From assembly GCA_029098085.1 (NCBI GenBank), contig JAQXNQ010000029.1:1-5718 (forward strand): a DNA stretch of 5,718 nucleotides. The letters are read 5' to 3'. The stretch comes from Oscillospiraceae bacterium (GTDB lineage: Bacteria; Bacillota; Clostridia; Oscillospirales; Ruminococcaceae). Under the pieces are notes generated by a model that saw nothing but the letters and a program-made list of their open reading frames with translations, was not told where the DNA came from and searched no databases. The first letter of the stretch is position 1. Each line of letters begins with the position of its first letter. A program made the translations under genes and the position numbers. Positions 1 to 5,202 of the stretch are shown here, piece by piece.

Positions 1-15
1 CCTGCCGAAAAGCTG

Positions 16-23
16 AAAGGAGA
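16..23 (+). promoter_or_regulatory. Ribosome binding site of the repeat protein; decides between two adjacent ATG codons
   Basis: An AAAGGAGA tract precedes two consecutive in-frame ATG codons at 26 and 29. The AGGAG core (18-22) lies only 3 nt from the first ATG but 6 nt from the second. Normal Shine-Dalgarno spacing therefore favours the second ATG at 29. Only 25 bases precede the gene in this window, so its promoter cannot be seen. Confidence 0.7.
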
Positions 24-28
24 TAATG

Positions 29-1219
29 ATGAAAAATCTGAAACGAATTCTGGCCTCGTGCCTGGTTCTGTCCACCGCATGGAGCTTCGGCGCCCAGCCC
101 ATGAGCGCGGCGGCCTGGTGGAGCGTGAAGCCGGAGGAAGCCAAAACCGGCTTTGTGCAGGAGGAAGGCGGAACGCGGTATTATGTCACGATGGAAACCA
201 CCGAAGGCGGCGTCACGACCCTTTGGCAGGATTACTGCCGCCGTTTCCGGGAAATCGATGGAAACTGGTACTATTTCAGTGTTCCTGACGGGTATATGCA
301 GACCGGCGTACAGGAGGCGACCATCAACAGCTGGCAGGGAGCGGTCACCGCCCCGTTTCTGTTTGATGAAAACGGTGTGCTGCAGCTGGGACTGATCGAA
401 CTGGACGGTGTCTGGCGCTATTACTACATCTGGTCGGACTGGACTGGTTATTCCGCTTCCAACGTGGAAATCAGCTACGCCGGCAGGACGGGCATTTACG
501 GTGACGAGACGATCCTGTATTACGGAGACACACCCTATCATTACATTGACGAGGACGGCGGCATGGAGCCGGTGGAAAGCGTGCTTTACCCGGTCACCGA
601 TCAGCGCGGCTGGGTGGAATGGAACGGAAACTGGTACTACATTTCCCAAAAATCCGACAATTATAATCCGGCAGGTCATCTGGCAGGCGGCTGGCACCGC
701 ATCAGCGATTCGTACGCCGACAACCGGTTCGTCTATTTCGATCCGGAAACTCACATCTATCAGAAAATGACCGGCTGGCATCCTTTTCTGAACAGCGATA
801 CCCTTGTGACCTATTTTGATGAAGACGGCATCTGTGTGGCCGACCGCATGGTCACCGATGAAACCGGTACGCGATACATCAATATACAGGGCTATCTGCA
901 GACAGAGCAGCGCTGGGCACAAAGGGATGGAAACTGGTACTTCCTGAATACGGAGGGCTATGTGCAGACCAACCGCTGGATCAAAGGAAACACCAGCTGG
1001 TATTACGCCGGAGCGGACGGTGCGCTCCTTGAAAACCAGTGGATCCGGTGGAAGGGAAAGTGGTACTACTTTGGCTGGAATGACGGCGCCATGTACGAAA
1101 ACCAGTGGGTACAGTGGAAGGGAAAGTGGTACTATCTGGGCGCGGACGGCGCCATGCTCACCAATACCGTCACCCCGGACGGATACCGGGTCGATCAAAA
1201 CGGTGTCTGGATCGGATAA
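29..1219 (+). CDS. Secreted cell-wall/choline-binding-type repeat protein without a recognisable catalytic domain
   Basis: The protein is 396 aa from the ATG at 29 (397 aa from the adjacent ATG at 26). The N-terminus has a signal peptide: Lys-Arg-rich start, hydrophobic stretch, and an Ala-rich cleavage site (S-A-A-A) at about residues 26-29, just before a Trp-Trp pair. The mature protein is very rich in Trp, Tyr and Gly. From about residue 295 it carries consecutive units of 20-22 residues of the form QW-x-x-W-x-G-K-W-Y-Y-x-G-x-D-G-A-M-x-x-N, the aromatic repeat type found in choline-binding proteins and glucan-binding or toxin C-termini. More diverged units (G-N-W-Y-Y) occur near residues 78-90 and 196-206. 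I see no amidase, lysozyme, peptidase, CHAP or glucosyltransferase domain, and no LPXTG anchor. It probably acts outside the cell, bound non-covalently to wall polymers or a glycan; the ligand is unknown. It is convergent with the regulator gene and probably unrelated to the sugar operon. Confidence 0.88.
   Translation: MKNLKRILASCLVLSTAWSFGAQPMSAAAWWSVKPEEAKTGFVQEEGGTRYYVTMETTEGGVTTLWQDYCRRFREIDGNWYYFSVPDGYMQTGVQEATINSWQGAVTAPFLFDENGVLQLGLIELDGVWRYYYIWSDWTGYSASNVEISYAGRTGIYGDETILYYGDTPYHYIDEDGGMEPVESVLYPVTDQRGWVEWNGNWYYISQKSDNYNPAGHLAGGWHRISDSYADNRFVYFDPETHIYQKMTGWHPFLNSDTLVTYFDEDGICVADRMVTDETGTRYINIQGYLQTEQRWAQRDGNWYFLNTEGYVQTNRWIKGNTSWYYAGADGALLENQWIRWKGKWYYFGWNDGAMYENQWVQWKGKWYYLGADGAMLTNTVTPDGYRVDQNGVWIG
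1031..1162 (+). repeat. Two adjacent 66-bp coding repeat units (22 aa each)
   Basis: The 12-base string GAAAACCAGTGG occurs at 1031 and again at 1097. The 20-base string beginning GTGGAAGGGAAAGTGGTACT occurs at 1048 and again at 1114. Both pairs are offset by exactly 66 bp, or 22 codons. The encoded units both read as ENQW followed by W-K-G-K-W-Y-Y. The near-identity at DNA level indicates recent tandem duplication of the wall-binding repeat. The units upstream (about 905-1030) are clearly related in protein but diverged in DNA. Confidence 0.8.
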
Positions 1220-1227
1220 GAGATTCT

Positions 1228-2046
1228 TCAGTCCTCCTGCGGCATGGCATCGGCGGGAGAGGCGCCGATGATCTTCTTATAGGCCTTGAAAAAGGCGGAG
1301 TAGTCCCGGAACCCCACCCGCTGGGCTGCAACCGCCGCCGGACAGCCCTGCCGGATCAGGCTGTGGGCCGCCGCCACCCGCTTATGAATCAGATAATTCT
1401 TCACGGTGGTGCCGGTGGCCTGCTTGAACAGGTAGTTCAGATGGTTTTTGCTGAGGAAAAACCGCTCGCTGAGGCTGTCCAGGGAGATGGCGTCGCTGAG
1501 GTTGCGGTTCAGGTAGGCCAGAATCCGCTCCACCGCGCCGCTCTGATCCTGCTCATCGCCGGCGTCCCCGGAATGCTCCATCCGCAGGATCTGGGACAGC
1601 AGCGCCTCCAGCCGGATGGGAATCAGGTATTCCCGCAGCCCCTCTCCCAGACTGCCGCACTCCAGCAGCGAGTGAAAATAGCTCTCAATGGAGTAGCTGT
1701 CCGCCCGCTCGAAATAGATCTCCCCCCGGCCCTCCTTGCCGGTGAAGGGAGACAGCAGAATCTGGGCCCGGTCTTCGCTGAGCAGACTTTTATTGAAGTG
1801 AAGGGCGTACCGCTCATAACGCTCGTCCGTCTCGATTTTGACGCCGTGGAAGGTGCCGGGCGACATCAGCAGGATGCTGTGGGGACTGGGTTCGTACCGC
1901 TTGCCCTCCACCAGATAGCTGACCCGGCCGTTGATGAAATAGTAAATCTCAAAGGTGGTATGGCAGTGCAGCGCAAAGCTCCCCGTGGCCTCATTGCTCA
2001 CCGTGTGATGAATGCTCATGCCGCTGATGTTAAAACCCTCTGCCAT
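1228..2046 (-). CDS. AraC-family transcriptional regulator with N-terminal cupin sensor domain
   Basis: The 272-aa product has the two-domain layout typical of AraC-family sugar regulators. Residues about 20-90 form a cupin-like ligand pocket: a H27-x-H29 pair with E33, then the G-R-V-S-Y and S-P-G-T-F-H-G strands. Residues about 170-268 carry two helix-turn-helix units: first I-S-L-D-S-L-S-E-R-F-F-L-S-K-N-H-L, second A-A-Q-R-V-G-F-R-D-Y-S-A-F-F-K-A-Y-K-K. The second ends in the family signature G-A-S-P-A-D. The start is supported by GGGAGG (2059-2054) 7 nt upstream and by a promoter at 2105-2133. The gene is divergent from the operon beginning at 2234 and shares its 187-bp control region, so it most likely senses a sugar or sugar derivative and controls that operon, probably also itself. 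The effector is unknown. The full-length match to the family makes the identification firm; the target is inferred from position. Confidence 0.95.
   Translation of the reverse strand: MAEGFNISGMSIHHTVSNEATGSFALHCHTTFEIYYFINGRVSYLVEGKRYEPSPHSILLMSPGTFHGVKIETDERYERYALHFNKSLLSEDRAQILLSPFTGKEGRGEIYFERADSYSIESYFHSLLECGSLGEGLREYLIPIRLEALLSQILRMEHSGDAGDEQDQSGAVERILAYLNRNLSDAISLDSLSERFFLSKNHLNYLFKQATGTTVKNYLIHKRVAAAHSLIRQGCPAAVAAQRVGFRDYSAFFKAYKKIIGASPADAMPQED
1248..1270 (+). terminator. Possible weak terminator hairpin for the repeat-protein gene, inside the 3' end of the regulator gene
   Basis: A perfect 8-bp inverted repeat, CATCGGCG (1248-1255) and CGCCGATG (1263-1270), encloses a 7-nt loop. It starts 28 nt after the stop codon of the plus-strand gene. 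It is followed on the plus strand by a moderately T-rich stretch (ATCTTCTTAT) rather than a true T-run, so termination would be weak at best. On the minus strand the hairpin falls within the last codons of the AraC-type gene and cannot be that gene's terminator in the usual sense. It could also be chance pairing in GC-rich coding sequence. Confidence 0.3.
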
Positions 2047-2074
2047 AAAAGCGCCTCCCTGAAAATTCTGTCTG

Positions 2075-2104
2075 TTTCATCTCTTTTTTATATCTTTTTC
2101 ATCT
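2075..2104 (-). repeat. Direct repeat AGATGAAA in the regulator's leader
   Basis: The 8-mer TTTCATCT (AGATGAAA on the minus strand) occurs at 2075-2082 and 2097-2104, offset by 22 bp. The upstream copy covers the predicted transcription start of the regulator gene and the downstream copy lies in its leader. The spacing would suit a second regulator-binding pair for autoregulation. The region is A/T-rich, however, and such repeats arise easily by chance. Confidence 0.25.
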
Positions 2105-2133
2105 ATTATAAAGCATCATCGTGATTTTTGCAA
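2105..2133 (-). promoter_or_regulatory. Sigma-A-type promoter of the AraC-family regulator gene
   Basis: On the minus strand the -35 element is TTGCAA (2133-2128, 4 of 6 consensus bases) and the -10 element is a perfect TATAAT (2110-2105), with a spacing of exactly 17 bp. Transcription would start near 2098, giving a leader of about 50 nt that ends in the GGGAGG ribosome binding site. The leader is A-rich on the transcribed sense strand. Confidence 0.75.
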
Positions 2134-2143
2134 TACACATCAT

Positions 2144-2210
2144 TGGATTTTCAATTGGCAATCCGGATTTGCTTTGTTATACTGAAGCCATGGACAGCTA
2201 TGCTGGATTT
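2144..2210 (+). promoter_or_regulatory. Candidate operator: three GGATTT direct repeats at 20-bp multiples
   Basis: GGATTT occurs at 2145-2150, 2165-2170 and 2205-2210, with start-to-start distances of 20 and 40 bp, close to whole numbers of helical turns. The first and third copies extend further (GGATTTTCAATT and GGATTTCAATTT). The first copy lies between the two divergent -35 elements, the second in the spacer of the operon promoter, and the third just upstream of the first gene's ribosome binding site. AraC-family proteins commonly bind direct repeats about two turns apart, so these are plausible sites for the adjacent regulator. GGATT (2145-2149) also forms an inverted pair with AATCC (2160-2164). 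Binding is inferred, not shown. Confidence 0.4.
2155..2183 (+). promoter_or_regulatory. Sigma-A-type promoter of the sugar oxidoreductase/isomerase operon
   Basis: The -35 element TTGGCA (2155-2160) differs from TTGACA at one base. The -10 element TATACT (2178-2183) differs from TATAAT at one base, and the spacer is exactly 17 bp. The start point should fall near 2190, giving a leader of about 43 nt before the ATG at 2234. The -35 elements of the two divergent promoters are only 21 bp apart, so one regulator bound between them could influence both. Confidence 0.75.
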
Positions 2211-2233
2211 CAATTTGAAAGGAACGATCATTT

Positions 2234-2998
2234 ATGCAAATTGGTGCACAGCTTTTCACTCTCCGCACCTATCTCCAGACGGAATCGGACATCCGGATCT
2301 CCCTGAAAAAGGTGGCCGGGATGGGCTACAAGGTGGTTCAGGTCTCCGGCCTGGGCAAAATTGACCCCCATGTGCTGCGGGAAATCTGCGATGAAAATGG
2401 TCTGAAGATTGCTCTGACCCACAATTCCGCTGAGCGGATCCTCTACGACACCGACGCTCTGATTGAAGAGCACAACATTCTGGGCTGCGACTATATCGGC
2501 CTGGGCGGCATGCCCGAGAAATACCGGTCCGGCTTCTGGGTGGAGCAGTTTGCCAAGGACTTCATGGAGCCCGCCAAAAAGATGGCCGCTGCCGGTAAGT
2601 ACTTCATGTACCACAACCACGCCTTCGAGTTCCTGCGGCTGGAAAACGGCAAGCTGCTGCTGGAGGTTCTGATGGAAACCATGCCCGCCGAGCTGATGGG
2701 CTTCACGCTGGACACCTACTGGGTGCAGGCCGGCGGCGGCGATGTGCTGCAGTGGCTGGACAAGCTGCAGGACCGGATTCCCTGTGTCCACTTCAAGGAC
2801 ATGACCGTTCAGGGCAACGAGCACATCATGGCGCCCGTGGGCGAAGGCAACCTGAACTGGCCCGCCATCATCAAAAAGCTGGAAGAGATGGGCAAGACCA
2901 AGTACGCTCTGGTGGAGCAGGACACCTGCCAGGAGAGCCCCTTTGTCTGCCTGAAGAAGAGCCGCGACAACCTGATCGGCTTCGGCTGCCACGACTGA
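2234..2998 (+). CDS. TIM-barrel sugar (phosphate) isomerase/epimerase family protein (AP-endonuclease-2-like fold), YHNH subtype
   Basis: The 254-aa product has the normal length for single-domain xylose-isomerase-like barrels. Motifs in order: Q-L-F-T-L-R near the start (6-11), a G-Y-K-V-V-Q-V strand (31-37), T-H-N-S (62-65), Y-H-N-H-A-F-E-F (126-133), L-D-T-Y-W-V-Q-A-G-G (159-168), V-H-F-K-D (185-189), P-V-G-E-G-N-L-N-W (201-209) and V-E-Q-D (227-230). Likely divalent-metal ligands are D160, H186 and E228, with H129 or E132 as the fourth. Such enzymes isomerise, epimerise or cleave sugars or keto-sugars; the substrate here is unknown. The start is supported by AAAGGA (2218-2223) 10 nt upstream. 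It is the first gene of the operon, 70 bp ahead of an oxidoreductase, which suggests that it handles the oxidised product of a neighbouring dehydrogenase, or supplies its substrate. It lacks the Glu of the H-E-N-E motif seen in its downstream relative. Confidence 0.9.
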   Translation: MQIGAQLFTLRTYLQTESDIRISLKKVAGMGYKVVQVSGLGKIDPHVLREICDENGLKIALTHNSAERILYDTDALIEEHNILGCDYIGLGGMPEKYRSGFWVEQFAKDFMEPAKKMAAAGKYFMYHNHAFEFLRLENGKLLLEVLMETMPAELMGFTLDTYWVQAGGGDVLQWLDKLQDRIPCVHFKDMTVQGNEHIMAPVGEGNLNWPAIIKKLEEMGKTKYALVEQDTCQESPFVCLKKSRDNLIGFGCHD

Positions 2999-3029
2999 TT
3001 TCCGGTCGGAAAGCATCGAACCGTCATAC

Positions 3030-3044
3030 TCCGCTCCGCGCGGA
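3030..3044 (+). other. Short GC-rich palindrome in the gap between the first two operon genes
   Basis: The 70-bp gap (2999-3068) contains TCCGC (3030-3034) that can pair with GCGGA (3040-3044) around a 5-nt loop. It overlaps a perfect 10-bp palindrome, TCCGCGCGGA (3035-3044). What follows is an A-tract leading into the ribosome binding site, not a T-run, so this is not an intrinsic terminator. It may affect mRNA processing or stability, or have no function. No promoter is evident in the gap, which supports co-transcription. Confidence 0.3.
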
Positions 3045-3068
3045 AAAAATAAAAAGGAGAGTTTTGCT

Positions 3069-4235
3069 ATGGATTGCGTAAAAATCGGCATTATCGGCGT
3101 CGGCAACATGGGTTCCAGCCACGCCAAGAACATCACCGAGGGCAAGGTGCCCGGCATGGTTCTGGCCGCTGTGGCTGACCGCGACGCCGGCCGCCGTGAG
3201 TGGGCCAAAAAGAATCTGCCCGAGTCCGTCGTTATTTTTGAGGAAGGCGACGACCTGATCGATTCCGGCGTCTGCGATGCCGTCATCGTGGCAGTTCCCC
3301 ACTATCAGCACCCCACCCTGTCCATCAAGGCCATGAAGAAGGGCCTGCATGTCATGTGCGAAAAGCCCGCCGGTGTCTTCACCAAGGCCGTCCGTGAGAT
3401 GAACGAAGTGGCCGCCCAGTGTGACGTGACCTTCGCCATGATGTTCAACCAGCGCACCAACTGCGTCTTCCGCAAGATGAAGGAGCTGGTGGACAGCGGC
3501 GTGTACGGCCAGATCAAGCGGGTCAACTGGATCATCACCGACTGGTACCGCACCCAGTCTTACTACGACTCCGGCGCCTGGAGAGCCACCTGGGCCGGTG
3601 AGGGCGGCGGTGTTCTGCTGAACCAGTGCCCCCACAACCTGGATCTGATTCAGTGGATCTGCGGCATGCCCAGCAAGGTCACCGCTTTCTGCCACGAGGG
3701 CAAATGGCACAACATCGAGGTTGAGGACGATGTGACCGCTTATCTGGAGTACCCCAACGGCGCCACCGGCGTTTTCGTCACCACCACCGGCGATGCCCCC
3801 GGCACCAACCGCTTTGAGATCACCCTGGAAAAGGGCAAGCTGGTCTGTGAAGTGACTGAAGCCGGCTTTACCCTGCGCGCCTACGAGCTGGAGGTCAACG
3901 AGCGCGAATGGTGCAAGACCTGCCCCAACGGCTTCCAGAAGCCCAACGGGAAGTGGGTTGATGTGGAAACCGACGGCCAGAATCCCCAGCATGTGGGCGT
4001 GCTGACCGCCTTTGCCGATCACATCCTCAACGGCGGCCCGCTGGTGGCCCGCGGCGAGGAAGGCATCAACGGTCTGACCCTCTCCAACGCCATGCACCTG
4101 TCCAGCTGGCTGGGACAGCCTGTCACCCTGCCTCTGGATGAGGATCTGTTCCTGGAAAAGCTGAACGAAAAGGTCGCCACCTCCAAGGTCAAGACCGGCG
4201 AAAGCGTTCATTTCGACACCGAGGGTACCTATTGA
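3069..4235 (+). CDS. Gfo/Idh/MocA-family NAD(P)-dependent sugar oxidoreductase (first copy)
   Basis: The 388-aa product has both domains of the family. The N-terminal Rossmann domain shows I-I-G-V-G-N-M-G (8-15) for dinucleotide binding, acidic D37 and D39 after the second strand (an Asp here usually favours NAD over NADP), A-V-P-H (75-78) and the hallmark E-K-P (98-100), with K99 the usual catalytic lysine. The C-terminal substrate domain shows W-Y-R-T-Q-S-Y-Y-D-S-G (159-169), E-G-G-G-V-L-L-N-Q (178-186) and P-H-N-L-D (188-192), where H189 is the likely catalytic histidine. Members oxidise a sugar or inositol hydroxyl to a ketone, or do the reverse; the substrate cannot be deduced. GGAGA (3056-3060) lies 8 nt before the ATG. 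Codon choice is strongly biased (12 of 15 prolines are CCC). It sits between the two TIM-barrel genes and is a paralogue of the oxidoreductase starting at 5203. Confidence 0.95.
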   Translation: MDCVKIGIIGVGNMGSSHAKNITEGKVPGMVLAAVADRDAGRREWAKKNLPESVVIFEEGDDLIDSGVCDAVIVAVPHYQHPTLSIKAMKKGLHVMCEKPAGVFTKAVREMNEVAAQCDVTFAMMFNQRTNCVFRKMKELVDSGVYGQIKRVNWIITDWYRTQSYYDSGAWRATWAGEGGGVLLNQCPHNLDLIQWICGMPSKVTAFCHEGKWHNIEVEDDVTAYLEYPNGATGVFVTTTGDAPGTNRFEITLEKGKLVCEVTEAGFTLRAYELEVNEREWCKTCPNGFQKPNGKWVDVETDGQNPQHVGVLTAFADHILNGGPLVARGEEGINGLTLSNAMHLSSWLGQPVTLPLDEDLFLEKLNEKVATSKVKTGESVHFDTEGTY

Positions 4236-4267
4236 TCCCCTCTCCCTCTGATTCTCTCTGATCCGTC

Positions 4268-4297
4268 CATCGCCTGCCGGGTTTCCGTCAGGCGATG
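4268..4297 (+). other. Strong intercistronic hairpin in the 99-bp gap of the operon
   Basis: CATCGCCTG (4268-4276) pairs perfectly over 9 bp with CAGGCGATG (4289-4297). After a C/T mismatch, a further 3-bp CGG/CCG stem closes on a GTTT tetraloop (4281-4284). No T-run follows; the sequence continues into GGGTTATCCGG, an A/T stretch and the ribosome binding site at 4321. It therefore does not look like a standard terminator. It is better placed as an mRNA-stability or processing element, or a partial attenuator lowering expression of the downstream pair. The 5' side of the gap is pyrimidine-rich, with CTCTGAT repeated at 4246 and 4256. Confidence 0.6.
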
Positions 4298-4334
4298 CGG
4301 GTTATCCGGAAAAATTTTGAAAGGAGAACAGCGT

Positions 4335-5186
4335 ATGTTCCCTCATATTCAGCTGTCCGGCTTCGCCGACGAGATCGATCCCAGCTTTGACAAACAGATG
4401 CAGGTGATTCCCGCTCTGGGCATGCAGTTCATCGAGATCCGCGGCGTAGACGGCAAAAACATCGCCGACCTGACCGACGAGGAAATCGCCTCCGTCAAGG
4501 CCAAGCTGGACGCCGCCGGCGTGAAGGTTTCCTCCATCGGCTCTCCCATCGGCAAGATCGACATCACCGATGATTTTGAGCCCCATCTGGAGAAATTCCG
4601 CCGGGTGGCCGCCATTGCCAAAGCTCTGAACACCCGCTATATCCGGATGTTCAGCTTTTTCATGCCGAAAGGCTCCGATCCCGCCCAGTACCGGGACGAG
4701 GTACTCTGCCGGCTGAAGCTGCTGATCGCCGAAGCTGAAAAACAGGATCTGATCCTGCTCCATGAAAACGAAAAGGACATCTACGGCGATATGGCCGACC
4801 GCTGCGCCGACCTGATGAAGGAGCTGTACGGCGACCACTTCAAGGCCGTCTTTGACTTTGCCAACTTCGTCCAGTGCGGCGAGGATCCGGTGAAGGCCTA
4901 TGAGCTGATGCGCCCCTGGGTGGCCTATATCCACATCAAGGACGCACTCAAGGAGAGTGGAGATGTGGTTCCTCCCGGACAGGGCGACGGCCACATGGCC
5001 GAGCTGCTGGGCAAATTCAAGGAAAGCGGCTATGAAGGTTTTCTGTCTCTGGAGCCCCATCTGACCAACTTCACCGGTCTGGGCGGTCTGGAGAAAGAGG
5101 TGCAGGAGCGGCATACCGCTCTGACCGGCGAGGAAGCCTTTACCCTGGCTCATGACTCCCTTGTCTCGATTCTGGAAACGTTGTAA
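4335..5186 (+). CDS. TIM-barrel sugar phosphate isomerase/epimerase family protein, second type (H-E-N-E subtype)
   Basis: The 283-aa product is an xylose-isomerase-like barrel. It shows G-F-A-D-E-I (9-14), an F-I-E-I-R-G strand (32-37), L-L-H-E-N-E (141-146), F-D-F-A-N-F (173-178), Y-I-H-I-K-D (198-203), G-Q-G-D-G (215-219) and L-S-L-E-P-H (237-242). The probable metal set is E144, D174, H200 and E240, the Glu-Asp-His-Glu arrangement of IolE-like and ketose-epimerase-like members. The start is the ATG at 4335, with AAGGAGA (4321-4327) 7 nt upstream; a TTG at 4317 is in frame but would place the ribosome binding site inside the gene. It lies 99 bp after the first oxidoreductase and 16 bp before the second, so it is probably translated in step with the latter. 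Its chemistry (isomerase, epimerase, dehydratase or lyase) is not resolved, and it is clearly divergent from the barrel at 2234-2998, so the two probably do different steps. Confidence 0.92.
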   Translation: MFPHIQLSGFADEIDPSFDKQMQVIPALGMQFIEIRGVDGKNIADLTDEEIASVKAKLDAAGVKVSSIGSPIGKIDITDDFEPHLEKFRRVAAIAKALNTRYIRMFSFFMPKGSDPAQYRDEVLCRLKLLIAEAEKQDLILLHENEKDIYGDMADRCADLMKELYGDHFKAVFDFANFVQCGEDPVKAYELMRPWVAYIHIKDALKESGDVVPPGQGDGHMAELLGKFKESGYEGFLSLEPHLTNFTGLGGLEKEVQERHTALTGEEAFTLAHDSLVSILETL

Positions 5187-5202
5187 ACTGGAGGAATTTC
5201 CA

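Noticed and set aside
50..64. Lipobox-like L-A-S-C near the start of the repeat protein
   Set aside because: The cysteine falls at residue 11-12, immediately after the charged N-terminus and before the hydrophobic segment. A real lipobox follows the hydrophobic segment. An ordinary signal peptidase I site with Ala-rich cleavage is more likely.
1105..2124. Open frame of 339 codons on the plus strand, opposite the AraC-type regulator
   Set aside because: The minus strand encodes a full-length AraC-family protein with both helix-turn-helix units, a ribosome binding site and a promoter. The plus frame is a shadow and begins inside the repeat-protein gene.
2190..2306. Short upstream reading frame starting at the ATG at 2190 in the operon leader
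   Set aside because: It lies at the predicted transcription start, lacks a ribosome binding site and overlaps the first gene out of frame.
2999..3012. Inverted repeat TTTCCG-GT-CGGAAA just after the first barrel gene, considered as a terminator
   Set aside because: The loop would be only 2 nt and no T-run follows. The next gene is close, on the same strand and without its own evident promoter.
2228..3286. Open frame of 352 codons on the minus strand, opposite the first barrel gene
   Set aside because: It spans two real plus-strand genes and their gap, and the translation has no domain features.
3024..4211. Long open frame of 395 codons on the minus strand, opposite the first oxidoreductase
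   Set aside because: It mirrors a strongly supported gene whose biased codons rarely create stops on the other strand. Its translation is low-complexity (Gly, Ala, Val, His, Leu-rich), has no family motifs, and no promoter or convincing ribosome binding site was seen.
4268..4310. Resemblance of the intercistronic hairpin region to an enterobacterial REP element
   Set aside because: The match is limited to short GC-rich words. The rest of the window looks like Firmicutes, and only one copy is present, so no repeat family can be claimed.
4317..4334. Upstream TTG start giving the second barrel enzyme six extra residues
   Set aside because: The extra codons are the ribosome binding site itself (AAGGAGA, 4321-4327). 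The ATG at 4335 has ideal 7-nt spacing.
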